DNA of 64,000 nucleotides. Origin: G963701675 sp963701675. GTDB taxonomy: Bacteria > Planctomycetota > Planctomycetia > Gemmatales > Gemmataceae. Both the position numbers and the translations under genes were made by a program. Below, piece after piece: positions 26,824 to 36,111 of this stretch. The stretch's first letter is position 1, and the number at the start of each line of letters is the position of its first letter. The stretch spans positions 6,510,001 through 6,574,000 of the forward strand of contig OY969623.1 of assembly GCA_963701675.1 (NCBI GenBank). The letters are read 5' to 3'. The notes beneath the pieces were generated by a model. The model worked only from the letters and a program-made list of their open reading frames with translations. It was not told the origin of the DNA and did not search any database.

Positions 26824-29800
26824 GGGATCACTCCTCCGGGGTGGAAATGGCTCAGTAGCAGATCAAGTTCGCCCTCGGTCGCTACGGCGACTGCGAGATG
26901 CGCGATCGCGCGCTTAACGTGCTGCGGGCCAGTTGCCTTCGTTGCTTCCACATTCGCAGGTTCCACCGTCGGGTCGATTCGAATAGACCGTGGCGTCGTC
27001 GCAGGTCGCGGCTTGTCAGTTGTAGGGAACACATCCGGTGGCATTCCCGGCCGCGGCCCGTCGCCGATCGGCAGCGGCGGCCAGTCGGCGGCGTTGCGCA
27101 GGATGACAATTTTTCCTGTACTGTAGCCGTCTCCTGCGGCGATGTCGGTCCAGCCGTCGCCGTCGAAGTCGCCGACTGCCAGCGGCCCGGGGTCACGACC
27201 GATCACGTAGGCAAGCGGCGCCTGGAATGTGCCGTCGCCATTGCCGAGCATTACGCGTGCAAGATCCGGCGAGGCGGCGCCGGTGTTGCTCATCGTGACT
27301 AGATCGCTCAAGCCATCACCGTTGAAGTCGCCGGCGGTTATGTCCTTTCCGCCGAGGACAGTAATGGCCGGAGCGATAGTGAAAGTGCCATCGCCGTTCC
27401 CGAAGGCAACCTGTACGGTGGTAGCGGCGATGGCAGCGGCAACGTCCATCGTGCCGTCGCCATTGAAGTCCGCAACGAGCAGCTTGTTCGGCGTTGAAAT
27501 GGAGATGAACCCCGCCGGGGGTTGAAAAGTGCCGTCGCCGTTACCCAACAGAATGCTCGCCGTCTTGCCGTCGCCGTCTGGCGCGTGGGCGACGATGAGG
27601 TCTATCATGCCATCGCCGTTGAAGTCATCAACGACCATCGCGCCGGCGCCCGTCAACGGATAGAAAACGAACGGCACGAATGTGCCGCCGCCTTCGTTCA
27701 AACGGACGCGCACACCGTCACTTGCCGTGGTCGCCATGTCGACGACGCCATCGCCGTTGAAATCGCCGAACTTCGCGGCAGTTGGAGTAGCAATGTTGAC
27801 GAGCTGGATCGCGTCAAAGCCGGAAGGCGACCCGCGCACGACCGCCACCGACGGCACCAGAACGTTCGTGACGGCGAGATCGAGAATGCCGTCGTTATCC
27901 ATGTCCGCGCCCGTTACATCCACCGGAGATGAACCACCGACGTATGGCACAACGGATCTGAACGAGCCGTCGCCATTGCCTCGGAACAGGCCGACGCTGG
28001 CGGACGGATACGCCACGGCAATATCCAACATCCCATCGGCGTTGAAATCGCCCACTTCCAGCGTGTGGCCTTCGGACGGCCCCGCAAGGCTAGTCGGCGA
28101 TTGAAAGGTGCCGTCGCCATTACCGCGCAGGATGTCTACGGCCGCGGCTCCGCCGCTGACGACGACCAAATCCACAAGCCCGTCGCCATCGATGTCAGCC
28201 ACTTCGACGTCGTTCGGCGCTGCGCTGACGGCGTATGTTGTTGGTGGCGAGAACGTGCCGTCGCCGTTGCCGAACAAGATGCTCAGGTCGTGGCTGTCCG
28301 TATTCGTCGTCACCAGGTCGAGCATGCCGTCGATGTTGAAATCACCGATGGCGACGGTCCGTGGTGATGTGCCGCCAACGGGAGAATTCAACGCCGGCGC
28401 AAAAGTACCGTCGCCGTTGCCCAAGAGCAGGCTAATGTCGTTGCTTCCCGAATTCGCCACCGTGACGTCGGTATCGCCGTCGCCGTCGAAATCTGCTACG
28501 CGCACACCGGTCGGCGCTGTGCCGACCGCAAAGGATGTGGGTGCTCCGAAACCGCCACCACCCGTCCCCAGGAGCACCGAGATGGTTCCGACGCCGAGGC
28601 GATTCGTCACGATGATGTCGATGAGCGTGTCGGCGTTCACGTACGCCGTCACGACGCCGACGGACTCCGATCCGGAGGCGTGGGTGATCGGACTTTGCAA
28701 GGTACCATTGCCGTTATTTCGCAGAACGTAGACCTTGCCCTTCACGGCGGTGACCATGTCCAGGTCGCCATCGCCATCTACATCGCCAACGGTTCCGAAT
28801 TCAGGAGAATCATTGGTGCCGAGCCCATAACTCGATGGAGCAGAGAACGCACCGGCGCCGTTGTTTTTCCACAGGCTCAACGGGTAAGGGCCACTGTTGC
28901 TGTGGCGAAGCACGGCGTCGATGTCGCCATCGGCGTCGATGTCGGCTGGCTCGATGCCGGCTATGGCGCCGGAGCCCCAGAAGAGGTTGGTGGAATAGGT
29001 CACCGGATTCTTGAACTGAGCCCCGCCTGTGCCGGCAACGATCCGAAACGGATTGGCGGCGAAGTCGATGTCGCCGTCGCCGGTGAAGTCCGCGGCCGCG
29101 ATGACGGTGGGCGCCTGGTATGGTATTGCGTGGGCGCCGATGAAGCCCGATCCGGAGTTCAGCAACACCGTGATCGTGCTGGGGCTGTTAACCACAAGAT
29201 CGTTGAGGCCGTCGCCGTTAAAGTCACCCGCAGCAACATGCCAAGGCAGCTCATTGGTCATGTAGGTGACTCGGCGGCGAAAGCTGCCGTTTTGATTGCG
29301 CAGTATTGTCGCCGTGAAGCCGTTGTTGTTGACGGATAGGTCGATGTCGCCATCGGCGTCCATGTCCGCAACCGCCAAACTAGACGATCCGCCGCCTGGA
29401 AAGCTGACGGCCTGTTGAAATGTGCCGTTGCCGTTGCCCCGTAGAATGCTAACGGTGTCGCTCGTTCCTCCATTTGCTGTCGCCAGATCGATGTCGCCGT
29501 CGCCGTCTAGGTCTGCGGCGGCGATGTCCCGCGGGTTACTAACCAGGTAAGATACCTTGGGTTTGAATGTTCCATTGCCGTTCCCGAGCAGTACATGGAC
29601 GCCCAAGATCTGGCCGGTGGAAGCGACATCTAGCATTCCGTCGCTATTGAAATCTCCAACCGTTACCGCCCACTGATCACCATCGGTAAAGTAAAACACG
29701 GGCGGCTGGAAGACACCACCGCCGCTATTCAACAGGATGCTTAGCCCGCTGGGATGATTGTAATCGGCTACTGCGAGATCCAAGTCGCCGTCGTTGTCAA

Positions 29801-30236
29801 AGTCCCCCGCCGTCACGGCCTTCGAGCCGTCGCCAGCCGGATAACTGACCGGTGCTTGAAACGAACCGTCGCCGTTCCCCACGAGAACACTGACGATGCC
29901 GGTGTACACGTGCGGTGTGACCAGGTCCGGGATGCCGTCGCCGCTCACGTCGGCTACGGCAAGATCGCGCGGGTTGTCGTTGTTGGGATAGTTCGACGGC
30001 GCTGCAAAGGTCCCGTCGCCGTTCCCAAGAAGAATCGTAATGCCGCCGTTGTTGTTGAGCGCTCTGGCAAGGTCGAGAATTCCGTCACCGTTTAGATCGG
30101 CGACTTGAAAGCCTTCGGTCCCGGAGCCACTGCCCGCAGGATAAGTCGGCGCCGAGACAAAACTCGGCACGTCGCGGCGTTCGAGCCGCTCCAACCGAAG
30201 CCGTGTTTTCCGGCTTCGGGTTGTCCGTTGAGTCAT
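26820..30236 (-). CDS. FG-GAP propeller protein, 21 repeats, FRR box at repeat 7
   Basis: An intact 1138-residue protein. I chose the ATG at 30236 (MTQRTTRSRKTRLRLERLERR) rather than the TTG at 30254, because GGAAGGGG lies upstream and paralogues begin MTR. Twenty-one calcium loops run from ADLNGDGILD to GDFDGDGWTD; loop 11 (AYVNADTLID) is weak. RNQNGSFRRRVTYMTNE precedes loop 7. After NAADWPPLPIGDGPRP the tail is near-identical to that of the gene at 23425. In place of the FSTEL ending it reads LLLSHFHPGGVIP, the last residues being the translated ribosome leader of the next gene, with which it shares an ATGA overlap. Confidence 0.93.
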   Translation of the reverse strand: MTQRTTRSRKTRLRLERLERRDVPSFVSAPTYPAGSGSGTEGFQVADLNGDGILDLARALNNNGGITILLGNGDGTFAAPSNYPNNDNPRDLAVADVSGDGIPDLVTPHVYTGIVSVLVGNGDGSFQAPVSYPAGDGSKAVTAGDFDNDGDLDLAVADYNHPSGLSILLNSGGGVFQPPVFYFTDGDQWAVTVGDFNSDGMLDVASTGQILGVHVLLGNGNGTFKPKVSYLVSNPRDIAAADLDGDGDIDLATANGGTSDTVSILRGNGNGTFQQAVSFPGGGSSSLAVADMDADGDIDLSVNNNGFTATILRNQNGSFRRRVTYMTNELPWHVAAGDFNGDGLNDLVVNSPSTITVLLNSGSGFIGAHAIPYQAPTVIAAADFTGDGDIDFAANPFRIVAGTGGAQFKNPVTYSTNLFWGSGAIAGIEPADIDADGDIDAVLRHSNSGPYPLSLWKNNGAGAFSAPSSYGLGTNDSPEFGTVGDVDGDGDLDMVTAVKGKVYVLRNNGNGTLQSPITHASGSESVGVVTAYVNADTLIDIIVTNRLGVGTISVLLGTGGGGFGAPTSFAVGTAPTGVRVADFDGDGDTDVTVANSGSNDISLLLGNGDGTFAPALNSPVGGTSPRTVAIGDFNIDGMLDLVTTNTDSHDLSILFGNGDGTFSPPTTYAVSAAPNDVEVADIDGDGLVDLVVVSGGAAAVDILRGNGDGTFQSPTSLAGPSEGHTLEVGDFNADGMLDIAVAYPSASVGLFRGNGDGSFRSVVPYVGGSSPVDVTGADMDNDGILDLAVTNVLVPSVAVVRGSPSGFDAIQLVNIATPTAAKFGDFNGDGVVDMATTASDGVRVRLNEGGGTFVPFVFYPLTGAGAMVVDDFNGDGMIDLIVAHAPDGDGKTASILLGNGDGTFQPPAGFISISTPNKLLVADFNGDGTMDVAAAIAATTVQVAFGNGDGTFTIAPAITVLGGKDITAGDFNGDGLSDLVTMSNTGAASPDLARVMLGNGDGTFQAPLAYVIGRDPGPLAVGDFDGDGWTDIAAGDGYSTGKIVILRNAADWPPLPIGDGPRPGMPPDVFPTTDKPRPATTPRSIRIDPTVEPANVEATKATGPQHVKRAIAHLAVAVATEGELDLLLSHFHPGGVIP
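26831..26837 (-). promoter_or_regulatory. Conserved ribosome leader lying inside the upstream gene
   Basis: GGAGGAG followed by TGATCCC and ATGACTCG. It serves the gene starting at 26823 and at the same time encodes the last residues of the preceding protein. Confidence 0.6.
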
Positions 30237-30264
30237 AACTAAGCCCCTTCCCAAGGTTTTGCGA

Positions 30265-30339
30265 TCAGTTCAATTCCATTGAGTACAACTCAAAATCCGA
30301 GCCCGCTGTTTGCGTAAGCGCCCGCGGGGCGCTGGCGCG
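30265..30339 (-). other. Displaced C-terminal tail of the gene at 30290-33667
   Basis: In a shifted frame this stretch reads RASAPRALTQTAG then SDFELYSMELN and a stop. This is the terminal box expected for the family and absent from the annotated frame. Spacing from VSR to the end is then the same as in the gene at 23425. It implies a small indel near 30335-30345. Confidence 0.65.
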
Positions 30340-33300
30340 AGACTCGTTTTGAATTCGACGTCGTTGCGACGAGCGGTTCGTCGTGGGGATTCGTCACCGC
30401 CTGCCGATCCGGCGTGTGCCGTTCGTGGCCCACATTCGGCGGCGCGACACCGGGTCTGGCGGACGGCCCGTCGCCAATCGGCAGCGGCGGCCAGTCGGCG
30501 GCGTTGATCACGACTGCGATGCCGTCGCTATTGCCGGCGGCAATGTCGGTGAAGCCGTCGCCGTCGTAGTCACCGACCGAAAGGGCGACCGGATTGCGCC
30601 CCATGACATAGCCCACCGGCGCTTGCAGAGTTCCATCTCCATTGCCGAGCAAAACGCTGGTGGTGCCGGTAACGATGTTGTTGGCCACGGCAACGTCGAC
30701 CGCGCCGTCGAGATTGAAATCGCTAACTTCCACGGACTCAGGCGAAGTCCCGGCGGCAAAGCTCACCGCCGCCTGGAACGTGCCGTTGCCGTTGCCGATG
30801 AGCATGGTCACGGTGCCGGCGGTCGGGTTGGTGACGATCAAGTCGAGGATGCTGTCGCCGTTGAAATCGGCGGTCGCGATGGAACTGGGCGCTGCGCCGG
30901 CGGCAAAGTGCGGCGCTCGGCGGAACACGCCGGTGCCGGAGCCTCGTAGAACCGTTACCGTGCCGCTGCCCTTGTTGGACACAGCGATGTCAAGCCTCCC
31001 GTCGCCGTTGTAGTCGCCGATGGCAATGTCCGAGGGATTTGCGCCGACGGCGAATACTTTCCGTGGTCCGAACGTGCCGTTCCCATTACTGAGGAAGACG
31101 CTGATCGTTCCGCTTCCCAGGTCATTAGTCAGGACGATATCCATGTTGCCGTCCGAGTTGAAATCGGCCGAGGCGATTGCCGTGGGCGAGAGCCCGGAGT
31201 CGATGAACCGACCGGCGTCAAAACCGGCGGGCTTGCCAAGCATGATGCTTACAGTCCCGTTTCCGACATTAGTCACGGCGAGATCGAGCCGGCCATCGCC
31301 ATCCACGTCGGCCGCAGCGAGATTCCATGCGGTCGGGCCGGCCAGGAAATGAATAGGCGCCTGCAAGGTTCCGTCACCGTTGCCGAGCAAGATAGACACG
31401 GTCGGCGACCCGGCCTCGTTGACGTCGCTATTGGCGGCCGCGACATCCAAGTTTCCGTCGCCGTCGAAATCGCCCACGGCGCCGTTCAGAGTGGAATCGC
31501 CGGAAAAATGCACAATCCCCGGCTGAAAAGTACCGTCGCCATTGCCAAGATGCACGACGACCTTGCCGGCAGCATCGTATATGGAGATAACGGCGTCCAG
31601 GCGTCCGTCGCTGTTGAAGTCGCCCGTGTCGATATCGCCGCCTTCAGGGCTCGCAGACGTGATCGGCGCCTGGAATGTGCCATCGCCATTGCCAAGCAGG
31701 ACAGCTAACGTACTACCGTGGGACGCTGCGATATCGAGTCGGCCGTCGGCGTTGAAGTCGGCGACAGTGAAGGTGCCGGTGCCGCCCGTTGCGTGCCCCC
31801 CTGCCGATTGGAATGTGCCGTCGCCGTTGCTGAGAAATACGTCAACGAATCCCTGCAAAATTGTGGAGGCAATGTCGGCAAAGCCGTCGCCATTGAAATC
31901 TCCAGCTGCCACATAGGGGACGTCGAAGTTGTTCGGCGTATACATGATGGGCGCTTGAAGAGTGCCGTCGCCATTGCCTAACATAACGTGCTTCGCCGTC
32001 GCGACGTCATCGGCGCCGTCGCCATTGAAATCGGCGATTGCCAAGCTGTGTAGCTGCGGTCCTTCGCCGGCGGCGTAGGCAACCGCAGGCGTGAACGTGC
32101 CGTCGCCGTTGCCCAAGAGAATGCTAATGGTGTCGTCGTTTCGGTTACCGACAGCCACATCGGGGATGGTGTCGCTGTTGAAAAAGCCAACGGCCACGAC
32201 GCGCGGGCTGGAGCCGACCTTGTATGCGGTTGCCCCCGCGGAGCCTGTTCCATCGCCCAGCATCACAACGAGCTTGGGCCCGCCATTATTGGTCGGGTTA
32301 TTAGTGACACCCAAGTCGGGAATGCCGTCGTTGTCAAAGTCGGCCACTGTGGTCGCCGTCGGAGACTCGCCCGCATAGATGTTAGTTTTCAGTTGAAAGC
32401 TACTGCCCGCGCCGCCAAGGACGGTACTGATTAGATTGCTGGGTTTGTGTGTAACAACGAAATCGCCGTCCCCGTCACCATTAAGATCGACGCCCGTCAT
32501 GGCCGTGGCGGCGCCTCCTGCCGGAAATAGCGACCCCGCCTTATATGTTCCATTGCCTTTGTTCAGCACCAGTACCGCGGCGTTATTCGCCCCATCGGCG
32601 GCGGCAATGTCCGGAGCGGCGTCGAGATTGAAATCCGCTACCGTAACCGAGCGCGGGGACGCGCCGGCCAGATAACGAACAGGGGCCTCGAACGTGCCGT
32701 CGCCGTTGCCCATGACCGCGGACACCGTCGATTGAAACTGATTGGCGACGGCCAGGTCGACCTCGCCGTCCAGGTTAAGATCCGCGGCGTCTAGCCAAAC
32801 CGCGCCGCCACCACCATCGATGGCGAGCGGTGACTGAAACGTGCCGGTCCCCGTTCCCAACAAGAGGCTGATTTTGCTGGCCCCGGTCCACGTGGCCACG
32901 GCCAGGTCCGCATCACCATCGCTATTGAAATCCGCGACCTCCATTTGGCCCGCGTGATCGTTCGTGGCGAAGGCCACCGGCGGCTGGAATGTGCCGTTAC
33001 CGTTGCCGCGGAGCAAAAGCACTCCCTTCTCGCCCCCCGTGCTGACGACGATATCCACATTGCCGTCGCCGTCGAATTCAGCGGCCGCTGAGGCGTAAAG
33101 ATGGATGGCGCCAGTTGCGAAGTCGCTCTTCGGTTTGAAGGTGCCGTCGCCACGATTGATGAGTACGCTCAACGGTCCGAAGAAGCTTGGCGTGACCAAA
33201 TCGGTGAACCCGTCGTTATCGACGTCGGCCGCGGTGATATTCTGCGGATAGATCGAAACGCCGTAACTCGCCAGCGGTCCGAACGTCCCGTCGCCGTTGC

Positions 33301-33667
33301 CTAGCCGGACGCTGACGCTGCCGGGATCCAAGTCGTTCGAAACGGCGAAGTCGAGCTTGCCGTCGGCATTAAGATCGGCAATGGTAAGACCATTGCAGCT
33401 GCCTGTCGCCCCATATTCGGTCTTCGGCAGGAACGAACCGTCACCGTTTCCGAGAAGTATGCTCACGGTGCCGGATACCATGTTGGCGACTGCAAGGTCC
33501 GGTTTGGCATCGCCATTTAAATCAGCCGACTCCACCACGCGAGCTTCCGTACCCACGGGAAACGCCGATGCGCCGAAGAAACTTGGCACGTCGCGGCGCT
33601 CCAGGGTTTCCAGTTTCAGTTTTCGGTTACGGGTCTTGGACGCGAGGCGAGAGGGTCGTCGAGTCAT
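30290..33667 (-). CDS. FG-GAP propeller protein, 21 repeats, FRR box at repeat 19, tail shifted
   Basis: A 1125-residue frame. The start is the ATG at 33667 (MTRRPSRLASKTRNRKLK) with GGAGGAG upstream; the longer frame to 33826 would overlap the preceding gene. LETLERRDVPSFFG is followed by 21 calcium loops, from ADLNGDAKPD to GDYDGDGFTD. The box RGSGTGVFRRAPHFAAG precedes loop 19. NAADWPPLPIGDGPSARP is normal, but the protein then ends RPAGAYANSGLGF with no IAR or FSTEL box. The missing ending is present in another frame at 30265-30339, so the real gene probably ends at 30265. Loop 10 (GFFNSDTIPD) has lost its first acidic residue. Confidence 0.9.
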   Translation of the reverse strand: MTRRPSRLASKTRNRKLKLETLERRDVPSFFGASAFPVGTEARVVESADLNGDAKPDLAVANMVSGTVSILLGNGDGSFLPKTEYGATGSCNGLTIADLNADGKLDFAVSNDLDPGSVSVRLGNGDGTFGPLASYGVSIYPQNITAADVDNDGFTDLVTPSFFGPLSVLINRGDGTFKPKSDFATGAIHLYASAAAEFDGDGNVDIVVSTGGEKGVLLLRGNGNGTFQPPVAFATNDHAGQMEVADFNSDGDADLAVATWTGASKISLLLGTGTGTFQSPLAIDGGGGAVWLDAADLNLDGEVDLAVANQFQSTVSAVMGNGDGTFEAPVRYLAGASPRSVTVADFNLDAAPDIAAADGANNAAVLVLNKGNGTYKAGSLFPAGGAATAMTGVDLNGDGDGDFVVTHKPSNLISTVLGGAGSSFQLKTNIYAGESPTATTVADFDNDGIPDLGVTNNPTNNGGPKLVVMLGDGTGSAGATAYKVGSSPRVVAVGFFNSDTIPDVAVGNRNDDTISILLGNGDGTFTPAVAYAAGEGPQLHSLAIADFNGDGADDVATAKHVMLGNGDGTLQAPIMYTPNNFDVPYVAAGDFNGDGFADIASTILQGFVDVFLSNGDGTFQSAGGHATGGTGTFTVADFNADGRLDIAASHGSTLAVLLGNGDGTFQAPITSASPEGGDIDTGDFNSDGRLDAVISIYDAAGKVVVHLGNGDGTFQPGIVHFSGDSTLNGAVGDFDGDGNLDVAAANSDVNEAGSPTVSILLGNGDGTLQAPIHFLAGPTAWNLAAADVDGDGRLDLAVTNVGNGTVSIMLGKPAGFDAGRFIDSGLSPTAIASADFNSDGNMDIVLTNDLGSGTISVFLSNGNGTFGPRKVFAVGANPSDIAIGDYNGDGRLDIAVSNKGSGTVTVLRGSGTGVFRRAPHFAAGAAPSSIATADFNGDSILDLIVTNPTAGTVTMLIGNGNGTFQAAVSFAAGTSPESVEVSDFNLDGAVDVAVANNIVTGTTSVLLGNGDGTLQAPVGYVMGRNPVALSVGDYDGDGFTDIAAGNSDGIAVVINAADWPPLPIGDGPSARPGVAPPNVGHERHTPDRQAVTNPHDEPLVATTSNSKRVSRQRPAGAYANSGLGF

Positions 33668-33707
33668 CGTAGACACTCCTCCATTTGGTCGGTCCGCCGA
33701 TGGGGGA

Positions 33708-36074
33708 CTAAACGAGTTCGGTAGAGAATAATTCGAAAGCTGCGGTGCTTGATGCTTCAAGCGCGACACGGGCGATGTAACGCGATGCGTACTTCGGCCT
33801 GGGTGGAATCTCGGTTTCAGGTGCATCTGCCGACTTCATCGCTGGGCCATCCGTTTTCTGCCTGGCCGTAGCAATGGGCAGCAATCGGACGTCCATCGAG
33901 GCGGATGGTCGCGGCCCGTCGCCAATCGGCAGGGGCGGCCAGTTGGCGCGGTTCAGGAGCACACTAAGCGCGTTGCCAAAATGATGGACCGTGACGCAAT
34001 CAGGGCGTCCGTCGCCATTCACGTCGATGGCGGCAACGTTGACGGTGTAGTTGCCATCGGCGTAATAGGTGAGGCGTGGCTGAAAAGTGCCATCACCGTT
34101 GCCCAAACCGATATGCACCACGCCAGTTGGTCCGCTGTCATCCAGATTTGCGATTACCGCAATGTCCGTGCTGCCGTCGCCGTCGAAATCCGCGACGGCA
34201 AGCGACGCATGAAAGCCAGCCGCATAGTCGATGGGTGCTTCAAACGAACCGTCGCCGTTCCCTAGGAACACCTTCACTAAGCTCTGCGACTGCGTCCCCA
34301 CCGCGAAGTCTACGTTGCCGTCCTCATTGAAGTCCGCGGTCACGATGGCAAATGGGTCCAGGCCGATCGAGACGTTGTTTGCAGCTTGGAATGTACCGTC
34401 GCCGTTGCCCAAGAGCACGCTCACCGTTTCGCCATCAAAATTAGCCACGGCAAGGTCGGGTGCGTTGTCACCATCAAAGTCCGCAACAGCCACGCCATCC
34501 GGCAAAGCTCCAGTGGCATAAGTGGTAGGCGGCTGGAATGTGCCGTTACCATTGTTCAGGAGAACACTGGCTGTCCCGCCGCCACTGTTATTCGCGGTCA
34601 CCAGGTCGATGTCGCCATCGCTGTCGAAATCGCCAAAGGCGAGAGCCTGCGGGAAAGCGCCGCTATTGTAGGGTTGCGGATTTTGAAACGTTCCGTTCCC
34701 GTTGCCCAACAACACACCCACGTTGGCCGTGAAATTGTTGGCGACGGCAACGTCAAGGTTGCCATCGTTGTTGAAATCCGCCGCGATGATGGAGCACGGG
34801 GCGATTCCGCCAGCGCGCGTGCGCGAGGGAGACTGGAAGGTGCCGTCGCCATTTCCCAGATGAATACTGATCGTCTTGCTTGTGGTATTGGCGACGGCGA
34901 GGTCGATGTTCCCGTCGGCATTGAAATCACCGCCGGCGACGGATCGCGGCCCATTGCCGCCGGCCGCAAAAGCGGCAGCCACAGAGAAAGTTCCGTCCCC
35001 TTTGCCGAGCACAATAGACGGGACGGTGCTCGTCGCCGTGAAGTCGACATTCCCATCTCCGTCAAAATCCGCAACGCCTACGGCGCTCGGGTTGAAACCG
35101 GCATAAACGTTAGTGGGCGGCTGCAACGTTCCGTCTCCATTTCCCAAGAACAGACCTATAGTGTCGCCCACCACTATGATGTCGGTAGATCCATCTTCAT
35201 CGAAGTCGGCCAAAGCCAGGTGTCGGCTGTCTGTAAAGGCGTAGCCAGTGGCTGGTTGGAATGTCCCGTCGCTATTGCCGATTAGTGTGCGCACCATGTG
35301 GCCACCGGTGACCGCAAGATCGGGGCTGTTATCGTTGTTAAAATCCCCAGCGGTTATCAAGAAGGGGGACGATCCGACCGAATGCTCGGTCAGGGCCTGC
35401 AATGTGCCGTCGCCATTTCCCAAGAACACACTGACGGCGCCCTGAACGGCAACTGCAACGTCGGCGTTGCCGTCGCCGTTGAAATCCGCTGCGGTGACGC
35501 TGGGGGCGCCCATTCCAACCCCGTAGACAGGGCCGGATTGAAACGTTCCGTCGCCGTTGCCGCGAAGCATACTGAGCGCTGAGTTTGAAGCGTTATTGGT
35601 AACGGCAAGATCGGCTATGCCATCGCCATCAAAATCCGCGACAGCCAACGCATAAGCTTTGAAACCTCCGGGGGCGCTGAGCGCGGCTTGAAACGTACCG
35701 TTGCCGTTGCCCAGGAGCACGCTCACGTCTCCACTGTTGTGGTTTCCCGTGGCAAGATCCTGGACGTTGTCGCCGTTGAAATCACCGGTCACCACGGAGA
35801 ATGGTGCGGAGCCGACGACGTAGTCCACACCAGGTTGCACGCTTCCATCGCCGTTACCCAAGAAGACACTGACGCGACCATTGGTCGGAATGGCATAGGC
35901 GACGTCCGCGTTCCCGTCGCTGTTGAAGTCGGCTGTTGTAACGGCTGGCGCATTACCTCCGTCCGGAAACACGCGTGCGGCCGCGAAACTCGGCACATCG
36001 CGGCGCTCCAATCTCTCCAGTGTGAGAGCCTGTCGAAGCCTTTTAGTTGCGACTCGAACGAAATGTTGACTCAT
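33708..36074 (-). CDS. FG-GAP propeller protein, 14 repeats, no FRR box
   Basis: A 788-residue intact protein. The ATG at 36074 (MSQHFVRVATKRLRQ, AGAGGAG upstream) is preferred over 36098. LERLERRDVPSFAA precedes 14 evenly spaced calcium loops from ADFNSDGNAD to IDVNGDGRPD. This is the most regular member of the family: almost every repeat carries LGNGDGTFQ, and it alone among complete FG-GAP genes lacks an arginine box. It may represent an unmodified form of the two-propeller unit. The tail is complete: NRANWPPLPIGDGPRP, SRYIARVALEASS and AFELFSTELV. The gene directly follows the DUF1559 gene. Confidence 0.93.
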   Translation of the reverse strand: MSQHFVRVATKRLRQALTLERLERRDVPSFAAARVFPDGGNAPAVTTADFNSDGNADVAYAIPTNGRVSVFLGNGDGSVQPGVDYVVGSAPFSVVTGDFNGDNVQDLATGNHNSGDVSVLLGNGNGTFQAALSAPGGFKAYALAVADFDGDGIADLAVTNNASNSALSMLRGNGDGTFQSGPVYGVGMGAPSVTAADFNGDGNADVAVAVQGAVSVFLGNGDGTLQALTEHSVGSSPFLITAGDFNNDNSPDLAVTGGHMVRTLIGNSDGTFQPATGYAFTDSRHLALADFDEDGSTDIIVVGDTIGLFLGNGDGTLQPPTNVYAGFNPSAVGVADFDGDGNVDFTATSTVPSIVLGKGDGTFSVAAAFAAGGNGPRSVAGGDFNADGNIDLAVANTTSKTISIHLGNGDGTFQSPSRTRAGGIAPCSIIAADFNNDGNLDVAVANNFTANVGVLLGNGNGTFQNPQPYNSGAFPQALAFGDFDSDGDIDLVTANNSGGGTASVLLNNGNGTFQPPTTYATGALPDGVAVADFDGDNAPDLAVANFDGETVSVLLGNGDGTFQAANNVSIGLDPFAIVTADFNEDGNVDFAVGTQSQSLVKVFLGNGDGSFEAPIDYAAGFHASLAVADFDGDGSTDIAVIANLDDSGPTGVVHIGLGNGDGTFQPRLTYYADGNYTVNVAAIDVNGDGRPDCVTVHHFGNALSVLLNRANWPPLPIGDGPRPSASMDVRLLPIATARQKTDGPAMKSADAPETEIPPRPKYASRYIARVALEASSTAAFELFSTELV

Positions 36075-36111
36075 CGGACAAACTCCTCTGTCTGGCATTT
36101 CGGTTTACACT

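Noticed and set aside
6069..36074. Strong terminators at the propeller-gene junctions
   Set aside because: Most junctions are too short and lack a stem followed by a T-run; only the palindromes listed as repeats are visible.
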